From assembly GCA_963667595.2 (NCBI GenBank), contig CAXXWD010000008.1:116873-180872 (forward strand): DNA of 64,000 nucleotides, given 5' to 3'. Made by a program: the position numbers and the translations under genes. Position 1 is the first letter of the stretch. Each line of letters begins with the position of its first letter. The stretch comes from JAHJQZ01 sp963667595. GTDB taxonomy: Bacteria > Pseudomonadota > Alphaproteobacteria > Rhizobiales > Devosiaceae. Under the pieces are notes generated by a model. That model saw only the letters and a program-made list of their open reading frames with translations, did no database searches and was not told where the DNA came from. Positions 25,161 to 34,356 of the stretch are shown here, piece after piece.

Positions 25161-26051
25161 TCACTTCACGGCTCCTACGGCCACGCCCTTGGTCAGGGTA
25201 CGTTGGAAAATCAGGAAGAATATGACCGTTGGCAAAATGCCAAGCAAGGATGCCGCGGCGGTAATGGTCGGCTGTGAGACATATTGTCCACTCAAAGCGC
25301 CCATGGCGACCGAAACCGTCTGGTTGACGTTGGACACGAGCATGACCAACGGGATCAGGAATTCGTTCCAGGTCCAGATGAAAAAGAAGGTCGCGAGCAC
25401 GGCCAGCGTCGGCCTCAGAATCGGGGTGACGACATACCACAGAACCTGCCAGCGATTGGCGCCATCGACGCGCGCGGCTTCAAGAATCTCGCGCGGAACA
25501 GTCGACATAACGGCGGCCAGCAGATAGGTGCCGAAAATCGACTGCAGCACCGTGAAGATGATGATGACCGACCACAGCGAGTCGAACAGGCCAACCGTCT
25601 TGGCGATGTAGTAAAGCGGATAAACCAGTGATTCCTGCGGAATCATGATGCCGAGCAGCAGGATAACCAGCATGACCTTGCCGCCCTTGATGCGGCCGAT
25701 GCCGAGGGCATAGGCGTTGAGCAGGCTCAACCCCACGCCGAACAAGGCGGCGCAGGCACTCAAAAGAAAGCTGTTCCAGAGCTTTCGCGGAAAATCGACA
25801 TAGTTCCAGAACCCGATCACCCCATCGAGGGTAAAGCTCTGCGGCAGGGCCAGCGGACCGTTGGTGGCATAATCCGACGCCGTCTTCACGGCATTGCTCA
25901 CCGCCAGAAAGATCGGCGCCAGCATGAACGCCAGGAAAACGATCAGAAGCGCCAGCACCCACCAGCGCATGGAACCGCGCTTGTTGCGGGGAACGTTGTC
26001 ACGGCGTTTGGCGGGGACGGCGCCCGAGGCCGTCAGGGTGGCGTCAGTCAT
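25161..26051 (-). CDS. Carbohydrate ABC transporter permease (MalG type)
   Basis: This 296-residue inner-membrane permease has about six spans after a basic N-terminal tail. The EAA coupling loop is visible as EILEAARVDGANRWQVLWYVVTPIL. It overlaps the upstream MalF-type permease by 8 bp and is followed 65 bp later by the ATPase gene. With its partner it forms the heteromeric channel. Confidence 0.92.
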   Translation of the reverse strand: MTDATLTASGAVPAKRRDNVPRNKRGSMRWWVLALLIVFLAFMLAPIFLAVSNAVKTASDYATNGPLALPQSFTLDGVIGFWNYVDFPRKLWNSFLLSACAALFGVGLSLLNAYALGIGRIKGGKVMLVILLLGIMIPQESLVYPLYYIAKTVGLFDSLWSVIIIFTVLQSIFGTYLLAAVMSTVPREILEAARVDGANRWQVLWYVVTPILRPTLAVLATFFFIWTWNEFLIPLVMLVSNVNQTVSVAMGALSGQYVSQPTITAAASLLGILPTVIFFLIFQRTLTKGVAVGAVK

Positions 26052-26961
26052 GCGATTCTTCCTCGGTCTGTTTCGACTGCACCCACAGGAAGATCAGGGC
26101 AAGTACGATGGTGATCGCCGTCTGGGCCGTTGCGATGGCAGCGCCGTAACCGACACGGACGGTCGAGAAGAAATGGTAATACGAGAAGAAGGACGGCACG
26201 AGCGTCGCGTTGTCCGGCCCGCCATTGGTCATGACATAGACCGGCGCGAACACCTTGAGCGCCGCGATGGTCGTGGTCAGGCCGATGACGAAGATTTCCG
26301 GCTTGAGCATCGGAATGGTGATGTACCAGAAGCGCTGGAGGAAACTGGCGCCGTCAAGCTCCGCCGCCTCGTAAAGCGAGGGATCGACGCGGGCGAGGCC
26401 GGCCATGAAGATCACCAGCGAATAGCCGATCTGCAGCCAGACCATCATGAATCCGAGCGCATAGATGGCATAGGCCGGATCGCCGAGCCAGTTCTGCGAC
26501 AAGACCGGCAGCCCCATGCCTTCGAGGATCATGTTGAGCACGCCGTGCGGATTGAGGATCCAGCCCCACAACACGCCCGCCACCGAGATCGGCAGGATCT
26601 GCGGCAGGTAGTAACCGGCCCTGAAAAAGCTCGACAGGCCCTGGCTGAACTTGGTGCTGATATAGTCGAACAGCACCGAGGCGACGATCAGCGAGATGAT
26701 GGTCGGGACCACGGCCATGGCCACGACGAAAAACACCGTATGCTGCAACGAGGTCCAGAAGGCATCGTCCGTAAATAGACGCGCGTAATTCTTCAATCCG
26801 ATATAGGTCGGCCAGCCGATGCCCCGCCACTTGGTGAAGCTGATGCCGATGTTCATAAGGAACGGGATGCCGACGACGAGAAGAAACCCGATCAGTCCCG
26901 GAAATAAGTAAAGCCAATAGGCAGCCGAGCTGCTCCGATAGGCCAGTTTCTTTGCTGCCAT
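26044..26961 (-). CDS. Carbohydrate ABC transporter permease (MalF/UgpA type)
   Basis: This 305-residue permease has six spans. Its EAA loop reads LYEAAELDGASFLQRFWYIT, and the first span follows a short basic N-terminus. It lies downstream of the binding-protein gene but is separated from it by 221 bp carrying a palindromic repeat. This may create differential expression between the binding protein and the membrane parts. Confidence 0.92.
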   Translation of the reverse strand: MAAKKLAYRSSSAAYWLYLFPGLIGFLLVVGIPFLMNIGISFTKWRGIGWPTYIGLKNYARLFTDDAFWTSLQHTVFFVVAMAVVPTIISLIVASVLFDYISTKFSQGLSSFFRAGYYLPQILPISVAGVLWGWILNPHGVLNMILEGMGLPVLSQNWLGDPAYAIYALGFMMVWLQIGYSLVIFMAGLARVDPSLYEAAELDGASFLQRFWYITIPMLKPEIFVIGLTTTIAALKVFAPVYVMTNGGPDNATLVPSFFSYYHFFSTVRVGYGAAIATAQTAITIVLALIFLWVQSKQTEEESHD

Positions 26962-27003
26962 TGTCGCGTTACCTGCCTGGCCTTGCTGGCCGGTTCCGTT
27001 ATC

Positions 27004-27112
27004 TCGAGCAAATCACATTTTAGCTTAATCGTGTGATCCGCTCTATCTTCTTGTTTAGTCGTGTTTTCAAACCGGCGAACCGGTACCCGCTTCGCTAAAA
27101 AAACACTCTAGA
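27004..27112. repeat. Inverted copy of the AGAGCGTTTT...CCGGTT intergenic repeat
   Basis: Read on the minus strand this matches the units at 22721-22927: AGAGTGTTTTTTTAGCG, GGGTACCGGTTCG, GAAAACACGACTAAAC, AGAGCGGATCACACG. It sits between the binding-protein and permease genes of one operon and may form an mRNA hairpin. Confidence 0.65.
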
Positions 27113-27182
27113 CCAATGCCGACCCGAACAATTCGGGACCGTTTGCGAGGCGGCCGAAGCCGCCTCGCATTGTCCAAGACGA

Positions 27183-28442
27183 TTACATATCCATGCCGTC
27201 GTCGTAGAACTTCTTCAAACGCGCAGCGAACTCTTCCGGCGTCGCGGTTCCACCGATAACGGCCTGAGTGGCCTGCAGGACTTCGTTGTAGAAGCCGGCG
27301 ACCGGCCAGTCGGGATAGAAGCCGAGGCCACCCTGAGCAACGAGCTGGTTGAACAGCGTCGTGGTCAGCTTGCCGACCGGATCGGTGATCGCGGCGGAAT
27401 CGGCGGCGATCGGCAGACCACCATTATTGCCCATCACGTTCTGGACGTCGGGGCTGAGGGTGATGCCGATGAAGTCATAGGCCAGATCCTTGTTCGTGGC
27501 AGAGGCCGGAACGACCCACATATTGCCTGTCGAACCCGGCGCGTATTGCTGGCCGGGCATCAGGAACTGGCTGGCCTTGAACGTTTCGACATTGGCGAAA
27601 CGGGTGCTCAGCCAAGTGCCGCCGAACATGAAGGGCGACTTCTGGGACTGGAACTCGTTGGACATGTCGTCGGCGTTCATGCCGGTGGCGTCCTTGGAGA
27701 TGTAGCCCTTGTTGACCCAGTCGACCAACGTCTCGGCAGCCTTGAGGAACGGCGTGGTGTCGAGCGGTTCCTTGAGGCCTTCGAATTTGGCGATCCAGTC
27801 GGCGTCCGCATTCTTGAGCGCCAGCGTATACATGATGTGCTGGGCCGGATAATCGTTCGCGCCCGTCACGATCGGGGTGATGCCCTTGGCGACGAAAACG
27901 TCGAGAGCCTTGACGAAGTCCTCGTAGGTGGTCGGAACCTCAAGCCCTTCCGCCTTCAACATATCTTCGTTGTAGAACACGGAGACGAATTCGCCGTAGT
28001 TCGGGATACCCACGAGCGGGCCCGAGCCGAACACGCCGTTCTGATCGTACTTGCCGAGCGCCAGGGCCGATTCGGGAACGATCTTGTCCCAGCCGCGGGC
28101 GTGATATTCGTCATCGAGCGCCTGCAACAGACCCTGCGATGCAACGAGGCCGGCCGTGCCGTTGCCCTTGTTGTATTCGAGAACGTCCGGAGCCTCGTTC
28201 GAATTGAGGATGAGCGCGCCAGCCTGATTGATCTGGTCGAAGGTTTTGAGTTCGAACTGGACGGTAACATCCGGGTGCGTCGCGGCGAATTCGTCCACGG
28301 CCGCCTGCCAGGCGATGCCCAGAGCGCTGTCCGCCGGCTCGTACCACCAGACCTTGAAGGTCTTGTCCTGAGCCATGACGGCACCCGTACCCAGGGCCAC
28401 GGTCGCCGTGAGGGCAAGCGCCAGTTTCGCTAGATTTTTCAT
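27183..28442 (-). CDS. Sugar ABC transporter substrate-binding protein
   Basis: This 419-residue family-1 solute-binding protein has a Sec signal peptide, MKNLAKLALALTATVALG with cleavage near AVMAQD. The mature part has the KVWWYEPADS opening strand and conserved family-1 features (EAPDVLEYNKGN, FMFGGTWL). AGGAGGA lies just upstream. It heads the importer operon under a promoter with an overlapping LacI-type operator. The linked GH31 alpha-xylosidase suggests an alpha-xyloside or other alpha-glycoside ligand; this is inference. Confidence 0.92.
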   Translation of the reverse strand: MKNLAKLALALTATVALGTGAVMAQDKTFKVWWYEPADSALGIAWQAAVDEFAATHPDVTVQFELKTFDQINQAGALILNSNEAPDVLEYNKGNGTAGLVASQGLLQALDDEYHARGWDKIVPESALALGKYDQNGVFGSGPLVGIPNYGEFVSVFYNEDMLKAEGLEVPTTYEDFVKALDVFVAKGITPIVTGANDYPAQHIMYTLALKNADADWIAKFEGLKEPLDTTPFLKAAETLVDWVNKGYISKDATGMNADDMSNEFQSQKSPFMFGGTWLSTRFANVETFKASQFLMPGQQYAPGSTGNMWVVPASATNKDLAYDFIGITLSPDVQNVMGNNGGLPIAADSAAITDPVGKLTTTLFNQLVAQGGLGFYPDWPVAGFYNEVLQATQAVIGGTATPEEFAARLKKFYDDGMDM

Positions 28443-28493
28443 GTCTTCCTCCTGCTTGGCCGCATTTTTTAAAGGTACCGGTTCGCAGCCGTT

Positions 28494-28673
28494 CTACATC
28501 CGGGTTGCCATCAAGACAGCGCCTCGAACGATTCGCGGGAAAACCCGGTTCCCGTTTCTGTCCGGCACTGCCCATCTGGCAAAATCGTCGTCCGCATCCG
28601 GGAGAAATTCAACAGGACCCAAACCGCCCGTCTCGCCGCCATTTCCATTGAGGCTTGCGCGGTTGTCCATCAT
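28494..28673 (-). CDS. Possible 59-residue small protein at the head of the sugar importer operon
   Basis: An ORF starting at the double ATG at 28673/28670 is preceded immediately by GGAGGAC. It lies between the predicted promoter/operator (28721-28765) and the binding-protein gene, 51 bp upstream of the latter. The product (MMDNRASLNGNGG... ending GAVLMATRM) has an acidic patch, DADDDF, and no recognised domain. The placement and ribosome site favour translation. Lack of any family makes it uncertain; it could be a leader peptide. Confidence 0.35.
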   Translation of the reverse strand: MMDNRASLNGNGGETGGLGPVEFLPDADDDFARWAVPDRNGNRVFPRIVRGAVLMATRM

Positions 28674-28720
28674 GTCCTCCTCCCTTCCCCGGTCGAGGTC
28701 TTTCCTGTTTCCGCTTCTGG

Positions 28721-28736
28721 CCGAAAACGTTTTCGG
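28721..28736. promoter_or_regulatory. LacI-type operator over the importer start site
   Basis: CCGAAAACGTTTTCGG is a perfect 16-bp palindrome with the central CG typical of LacI-family operators. It begins 2 bp past the -10 element of the minus-strand importer promoter, so bound repressor would cover the start site. The divergent LacI gene is the obvious ligand-responsive regulator. Confidence 0.75.
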
Positions 28737-28737
28737 G

Positions 28738-28765
28738 ATTATGTCTGAAACAGATTTGAAGTCAA
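28738..28765 (-). promoter_or_regulatory. Sigma-70-type promoter of the sugar importer operon
   Basis: On the minus strand TTGACT (28765-28760) and CATAAT (28743-28738) are separated by 16 bp. The predicted start near 28731 lies inside the palindromic operator. Confidence 0.6.
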
Positions 28766-28825
28766 TTGGCCATGCGCGTGCGTTTGTTCTAAAGGTGAGG
28801 GAACCCCAGTTTTCGAGAAGGCACA

Positions 28826-29875
28826 ATGATCGGCATCAAAGGGCTCGCGCAGCACCTGAATCTTTCCATCGGCACGGTTTCGCGCGCCCTCAACAACCGC
28901 CCCGATGTCAGCCCCGAAACGCGCAGGCGGGTGAACGATCTCGCCCGGGAGCTGGGCTATGTGCCCAACCAGTCGGGACGCAGCCTGAGGCGCGGCCAGA
29001 CCGGTGTCATCGCCTTCATGATGCAGACCAGCCACGACATTACCGGCCATGGCGACACGTTCATCATGGGCGTGTTCAACGGCATCCAGACCGTGCTCAA
29101 CCACCATCATCTCGATCTCATCGCCCTGCTCTGCCCGGCCGATGAGGACGCCGAAGACTACCTCAAGCGCATGGTCTCGCGCAGTTTCGCCGACGGCATC
29201 ATCCTCAGCTCGACCCGGCGCGTGGATCGGCGCATCGATTTTCTGGCCGAACGCGGCGTGCCTTTCGTGACGCTGGGGCGCTCGAGCACCGATGCCGGCC
29301 AGCCTTGGCTCGACACCGATTTCGCCGGCATGGCAACAAAGGCGATCACCCGCCTCGTCGCCAGGGGACACCGTCACATTGCCGTGACCGTACCGGACGA
29401 CGACACCAATCTCGGGTTCGTTTTCACCGAAGCGGCCCGCGAAGCGCTCAAGGCGCACGATCTGGTGCTCAGTCCCGAACGGGTCTTTCCGTTCGTGCCC
29501 AACGAAGCGAGCGGCTATGCCATCGCCCACAGGATTCTCGAAGCCCACGAACGACCGACGGCGATCATCCTGCTCAACCCCAGTCTGACCACCGGGCTTT
29601 ATCGCGGCCTCAACGAAGCCGGCATCCAGCCCGGCCGCGACATTGCGATCATCGGACGCGACAGCCCGCAATCGGCTTATCTCTCGCCGAGCCTCACTTA
29701 TTTCCGCGAGGATCTCGACGGCCTCGGGATCATGCTCGGCAAGGCGCTTCTGGCCTCCATGCCGAAATACGCCAAGTCCTACCCCATCGGCACGGTGCGC
29801 CAGGTCTGGCCCACCGAACTGATCGAGGGCGAAAGCGACGCCTTCGAGGTCAGGGAACCCGTTGCGGCGAAATAG
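28826..29875 (+). CDS. LacI-family transcriptional regulator
   Basis: This 349-residue repressor has an N-terminal helix-turn-helix and hinge (GIKGLAQHLNLSIGTVSRALN, then DLARELGYVPNQSGRSLR), followed by a periplasmic-binding-like sensor domain. It is divergent from the sugar importer and converges on the alpha-xylosidase gene. The best target is the CCGAAAACGTTTTCGG palindrome; a one-mismatch copy lies in the alpha-xylosidase coding region. The inducer is unknown, probably a sugar released from the imported glycoside. Confidence 0.93.
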   Translation: MIGIKGLAQHLNLSIGTVSRALNNRPDVSPETRRRVNDLARELGYVPNQSGRSLRRGQTGVIAFMMQTSHDITGHGDTFIMGVFNGIQTVLNHHHLDLIALLCPADEDAEDYLKRMVSRSFADGIILSSTRRVDRRIDFLAERGVPFVTLGRSSTDAGQPWLDTDFAGMATKAITRLVARGHRHIAVTVPDDDTNLGFVFTEAAREALKAHDLVLSPERVFPFVPNEASGYAIAHRILEAHERPTAIILLNPSLTTGLYRGLNEAGIQPGRDIAIIGRDSPQSAYLSPSLTYFREDLDGLGIMLGKALLASMPKYAKSYPIGTVRQVWPTELIEGESDAFEVREPVAAK

Positions 29876-29904
29876 GCATTGGCCAGCAATTTCCGCTACC
29901 ACGG

Positions 29905-30072
29905 TGTCGCCCCGGGACTTGATCCCGGGGTCCACTCGCGCTTCAACATGTAAATGAGCTTGAGACCCCTGCCTGCCGCAGAAAAAACGCCCTGAATGTC
30001 AACGGGCTGATCAACAAGCGCCACTCCGGTCTGCAGATGCAAGTGGGTCCCGGGATCAAGTCCTGGGACGAC
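29905..30072. repeat. Inverted pair of GGACTTGATCCCGGG elements
   Basis: Palindromic elements at 29905-29935 (GGGACTTGATCCCGGGGTCC) and 30043-30072 (GGGTCCCGGGATCAAGTCC) are inverted copies. They lie between the convergent lacI and alpha-xylosidase genes. A related pair occurs at 51945-52091. Apart from these elements the 221-bp gap holds nothing recognisable. Confidence 0.65.
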
Positions 30073-30096
30073 TTGGAGTGTTGTTTGGCACCCCCC

Positions 30097-32388
30097 TCAA
30101 GCCAGCACCAGCCGCATGGCCTTGGCCCCCGCAAACAGGGTGCCGCGCTCGTGTTTCTCCGGCGCGCTGTCGGAAGACGTCGCATCGGCGCCAATGACGA
30201 GAAGCTTCCAGGTCCCCGCATCGGACGCAACGACATCGATCACATCGCCTTTGCGGGTGGCCGTGACCGTGAGCGACTTGCTGCCATCGACGGTTGCGGT
30301 GACCGATTTTCCGTCGCCCAGCGCATAAAGCTCGAACGTAACGCCGTCGACATAGTCGTACGCGACCACGTCGTTGCGCGCCCCGACGGGCAGAAGCGTG
30401 TTTTCACGCACATAGAGCGGCAGGGAAAAGACGTCGTGGACCTCGCGATGCCAGCCGCCGGTCTTTTCGACCCCGGTGAACAAATGCGTCCAGCGCCCGG
30501 GCGGCAGGTAGAAATCGACCGAACCGTCCTTGGTAAAGACCGGCGCGACCAGAAGCGCATCCCCGAACATGTATTGCCGGTCGAGGGCCGTTACGCCGGG
30601 ATCGTCCGGAAATTCGAGCACCATGGCGCGCATCATCGGCACGCCCTCGTCATGCGCTTCCTTCGCCTTGGCCCATAAATAGGGCATGAGGGAGCACTTG
30701 AGTTCGGTGAAGCGCCTCAAGACATCCACCGCTTCCTCGTCGAAGGCCCACGGAACGCGATAGCTCTCGGACCCGTGCAGGCGGGAATGGCTCGACAACA
30801 GGCCGAAGGCGCACCAGCGCTTGTAGACGTCAGGCGACGCGGTGCCCTCGAATCCACCGATGTCATGGCTCCAGAACCCGAAACCGGACAGGCCGAGCGA
30901 CAGCCCGCCCCTGAGGCTTTCGGCCATGGATTCATAGTTGGAATCGCAGTCGCCGCCCCAATGCACCGGGAACTGCTGGGACCCCACCGACGCTGCGCGG
31001 GCAAACACGATGGCGTCGTTGCCACGTTCGCGCTGCATGAACTCGAACACCACCTTGTTGTACAAATAGGCGTAGTAATTATGCATGCGCTCCGGATCGG
31101 ACCCGTCGAACCAGGCAACGTCGGTCGGGATGCGTTCGCCGAAATCTGTCTTGAAGGCATCGACGCCCATATCCATCAACCGCTTCAAATGGCCGAGATA
31201 CCAGTCGCACGCCGCCGGATTGGTGAAATCGACGATCGCCTGTCCCGGCTGCCACATGTCCCATTGCCAGACGCTGCCATCGGGGCGCTTGAGCAGATAG
31301 CCCTTGTCGCGCCCTTCCGCGAAGATCGTCGCATGCTGGCTGATATAGGGGTTGATCCAGACACAGACATTGGTGCCGTCCTGCTTCATGCGGGACAACT
31401 GACCCTCGGGATCGGGGAAGGTTTCCGGATCCCATTCGAAATCGCACCAATGGAAGCCGCGCATCCAGTAGCAGTCGAAATGAAAGACCTGCAGCGGGAT
31501 GCCGCGCTGGCGCATGCCGCTAACGAAGCTCTTGACCGTGACCTCGTCATATTTGGTGGTGAACGAGGTCGAAAGCCATAAGCCGAACGACCAGGCCGGC
31601 GGCAGCGCCGGACGGCCGGTCAACCCGGTATAGCGCGTCAGCACCTCCTTCGGCGTCGGCCCATCGATGACGAAATACTCGAGGCTCTCGCCCTTGACGC
31701 TGAACTGGGCCTTGGACACCTTTTCCGAAGCGATCTCGAACTCGACCCGACCAGGATCGTTGACGAACAGGCCCCAGCCATTGCTGGTCATAAAAAACGG
31801 GATGTTCTTGTAGGCCTGTTCGGTACCGGTCCCGCCGTCTCTGTTCCAGATTTCGACCGACTGCCCGTTCTTGACGAAGGCGGTAAAATGTTCGCCCGTC
31901 CCGTAAACGTTTTCGGAAACGGCCAAATCAAGGCGCTCGAAAATGTATGTGGCGTCGTCCTTGCGATCGAGTGCGTAGCCGGCCGCCTTGCCGCGGGATC
32001 CGGTGATGCGTTTGCCGTCGCGCAGGAAGTCGAGCTGATAGCGGCCGGTCTTCGGCAGGGTCGCGGCCAGCCCGCCCGCATGAAGCGTGATCGCGTCTTC
32101 GGTTTGTTCGATGCGCGCCACGCCTTTCTGGCGATTGAGCGCGAAGTCCGGCTTTTTCGGCAGCGCACCGGCGAAATGCTCGATGTTGACCCCGATGATC
32201 CCTAAGGCCGGCGCGCTGAGCCGCAAGGTGAAGACCGGCAGATTGAGCTGGTCGCCGCGCGTCTTCAAATCACGTGTGGCCACGAGCGCAACCAGTTCGT
32301 CGCCTTCGATACGCACCTCGTGCACATAGACCGGATACAATAGGGAGAGAGTCTCCGGTACTAGCCAATTGCCGTCACTGAATTTCAT
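30097..32388 (-). CDS. Alpha-xylosidase, glycoside hydrolase family 31 (YicI-like)
   Basis: This 763-residue cytoplasmic GH31 enzyme removes alpha-linked xylose (or glucose) from short oligosaccharides. The catalytic nucleophile is D415 in FKTDFGE and the acid/base D480 in HWGGD; both motifs and SGFGFWSHDIGGFE match YicI-type alpha-xylosidases. There is an N-terminal beta-sandwich and a C-terminal beta region, and the length fits YicI (about 770). There is no signal peptide, so the substrate must be imported, presumably by the adjacent sugar ABC transporter. The gene is convergent with lacI and stands alone. An operator-like palindrome lies at codon 158-163. Confidence 0.93.
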   Translation of the reverse strand: MKFSDGNWLVPETLSLLYPVYVHEVRIEGDELVALVATRDLKTRGDQLNLPVFTLRLSAPALGIIGVNIEHFAGALPKKPDFALNRQKGVARIEQTEDAITLHAGGLAATLPKTGRYQLDFLRDGKRITGSRGKAAGYALDRKDDATYIFERLDLAVSENVYGTGEHFTAFVKNGQSVEIWNRDGGTGTEQAYKNIPFFMTSNGWGLFVNDPGRVEFEIASEKVSKAQFSVKGESLEYFVIDGPTPKEVLTRYTGLTGRPALPPAWSFGLWLSTSFTTKYDEVTVKSFVSGMRQRGIPLQVFHFDCYWMRGFHWCDFEWDPETFPDPEGQLSRMKQDGTNVCVWINPYISQHATIFAEGRDKGYLLKRPDGSVWQWDMWQPGQAIVDFTNPAACDWYLGHLKRLMDMGVDAFKTDFGERIPTDVAWFDGSDPERMHNYYAYLYNKVVFEFMQRERGNDAIVFARAASVGSQQFPVHWGGDCDSNYESMAESLRGGLSLGLSGFGFWSHDIGGFEGTASPDVYKRWCAFGLLSSHSRLHGSESYRVPWAFDEEAVDVLRRFTELKCSLMPYLWAKAKEAHDEGVPMMRAMVLEFPDDPGVTALDRQYMFGDALLVAPVFTKDGSVDFYLPPGRWTHLFTGVEKTGGWHREVHDVFSLPLYVRENTLLPVGARNDVVAYDYVDGVTFELYALGDGKSVTATVDGSKSLTVTATRKGDVIDVVASDAGTWKLLVIGADATSSDSAPEKHERGTLFAGAKAMRLVLA
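31901..31916. promoter_or_regulatory. Possible intragenic LacI auxiliary operator
   Basis: CCGTAAACGTTTTCGG differs at one base from the perfect palindrome at 28721-28736. It lies about 480 bp into the alpha-xylosidase gene, a position comparable to the auxiliary operator inside lacZ. Confidence 0.4.
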
Positions 32389-33079
32389 GGTTGATCACGC
32401 ACCTTCTCTCGTCCGTCCTGAACGCGACACTTCGGAGCCGCGCGTTCTGCGGTCGGAACATCTGTTGCTGTGAGAGGTTTCCCCCATCGGGAAACCGACG
32501 ACGTCCCTGATCGACAGTCCGGTTCAACACCAGCATGCGATCGACTGGTGCCGGTCGCATAAACGGCTCGGATTGTCGATTCCTCACTCAAGGCCAAAAT
32601 GTATATCCCGAAAGACCGGAGCGATATAGACGTCATATTTGGCGATACCGAACAAGCGATTGAAAACTTGCCGGATCGCGGGGTACGGCCGCAGCAAGCC
32701 AAAACCTGTTGTGCAAACGCCTTCTTGCTTGCCCCCACCGGCCTTGCCACACGTAACGACGGCGGCTTGCGACAAAAGCGCCGGCATCCTGCGCGCCCTG
32801 TTCGAACGACGTGCAAGCGCCGGATCCTGCCGCGACCGTCAAGCAAACGTCATCGCCAATTGCAAGGCTGCGACAGATGGCGTCGGTCTCGCTTGTGCCT
32901 CTGGAAAGCCGGGATAAAACGCGCCTATGTTTTTTTAAGCCGCAGATGGCGCCAGGGATTCTGGAACGGTACACGTGAACAAGCTCAGCCGATCCGACAG
33001 GTATCGGAAAAAGACGCAAAGCATCCTCAATCTCTTGAAAAGACATGTTTGAAAACGGATACGCGCTGGAGACGCAGCA
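32389..33079. other. 691-bp gap between alpha-xylosidase and UDP-glucose dehydrogenase
   Basis: I recognise no gene here. Short ORFs on both strands have no domain or ribosome site worth reporting. The region must contain the minus-strand alpha-xylosidase promoter and the plus-strand ugd promoter. A run of seven T lies at about 32931-32937. Confidence 0.45.
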
Positions 33080-34246
33080 ATGAACATCGCAGTTGTGGGT
33101 TTGGGTTATGTTGGCCTGTCGAATGCCGTTCTGCTTGCACAGAACAACACGGTAATCGGGGTCGATGTTTCGCCCGAACGGGTGGAAAAACTCAACGCCC
33201 GCATCAGCCCCATCGAAGATGCCGAGCTTTCGGACTACCTCAAAACCAAAAAGCTCGACCTCACAGGCACGACAGATCTCGACGCCGCGATCGTCGATGC
33301 CGATTTCGTCATTATTGCCACCCCGACCGATTACGATCCCGACAAAAACTTCTTCAACACCTCGTCGGTCGACACTGTCATCGAGACGGTGCTCAAAAGG
33401 AATGATAGGGCAACCATTATCATCAAATCGACCATTCCGGTCGGCCATGTCCGCAAGCTCAGGCACAGGCTCGGATCGGATCGCATCGTTTTCAGTCCCG
33501 AATTCCTGCGTGAAGGCAAGGCGCTTTACGACAATTTGCACCCGTCCCGCATCATCGTCGGCGAACGCAATGCCGAGGCTGAAACCTTCGCCAGGCTTCT
33601 GCTTGAAGGCGCGCTCGAAAAAGACGTGCCGGTTCTCTTCACCGATCCGGACGAAGCCGAGGCCATCAAGCTTTTCGCCAATACCTTTCTTGCCATGCGG
33701 GTGTCCTTTTTCAACGAACTCGACAGCTATGCCATGGTTCATGGCCTCGACACGCGCCAGATTATCCGCGGCGTCGGCCTCGATCCGCGTATCGGCGATC
33801 ACTACAACAATCCGTCCTTCGGCTATGGCGGGTATTGCCTGCCCAAGGACACCAGGCAGCTTCTCGCCAATTATACCGACGTGCCGCAGAACCTTATTCA
33901 GGCGATCGTCGACACCAACACCACCCGCAAGGACTTTCTGGCGCTGGAGATCGTAAAAAAGAATCCCCGTGTCGTCGGCATCTATCGACTGGTCATGAAG
34001 GCGGGATCGGACAATTTCCGTCAGTCTTCGATCCAGGGAATCATGAAGCGGATCAAGGCCAAGGGAATTGAAGTGATTGTCTACGAACCGGTTCTCAATG
34101 AAGACCTGTTCTTCAACTCCCGCGTCATCCGCGACCTCGAGGCCTTTAAAAAGGAGGCCGATCTGATCGTTGCCAATCGCGTAACGAGTGATATCGCGGA
34201 CGTCACCGGGAAGGTGTTCACCCGCGATCTGTTCGGCACAAACTGA
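33080..34246 (+). CDS. ugd: UDP-glucose 6-dehydrogenase
   Basis: This 388-residue enzyme oxidises UDP-glucose to UDP-glucuronate with two NAD+, supplying surface polysaccharide synthesis. Features are the NAD loop VGLGYVGL (6-13), KSTIPVGH, FSPEFLREG, the catalytic lysine region KLFANTFLAMRVSFFNE and the catalytic C253 in FGYGGYCLPKD. The size equals E. coli Ugd (388). It stands alone, with no glycosyltransferases beside it. Confidence 0.92.
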   Translation: MNIAVVGLGYVGLSNAVLLAQNNTVIGVDVSPERVEKLNARISPIEDAELSDYLKTKKLDLTGTTDLDAAIVDADFVIIATPTDYDPDKNFFNTSSVDTVIETVLKRNDRATIIIKSTIPVGHVRKLRHRLGSDRIVFSPEFLREGKALYDNLHPSRIIVGERNAEAETFARLLLEGALEKDVPVLFTDPDEAEAIKLFANTFLAMRVSFFNELDSYAMVHGLDTRQIIRGVGLDPRIGDHYNNPSFGYGGYCLPKDTRQLLANYTDVPQNLIQAIVDTNTTRKDFLALEIVKKNPRVVGIYRLVMKAGSDNFRQSSIQGIMKRIKAKGIEVIVYEPVLNEDLFFNSRVIRDLEAFKKEADLIVANRVTSDIADVTGKVFTRDLFGTN

Positions 34247-34282
34247 GTCTTTCGCCGATAAGGGTGCTTCGTCCGAGACAGC

Positions 34283-34298
34283 CCTTGCCATTGCAAGG
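34283..34298 (+). terminator. Weak hairpin after ugd
   Basis: CCTTGC and GCAAGG flank CATT, nested in a larger imperfect GGGTGC/GCACCC pairing and followed 10-14 bases later by TTTT. It lies between the converging ugd and small membrane-protein genes. Confidence 0.4.
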
Positions 34299-34356
34299 CA
34301 CCCTCGGGTTTTGGCTCGGTGGGTAATAAGGCCGTCCAGAGCGAACGCAAAAGAGG

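Noticed and set aside
32599..33405. Plus-strand open frame leading into ugd from another frame
   Set aside because: It overlaps ugd in a different frame and has no family similarity.
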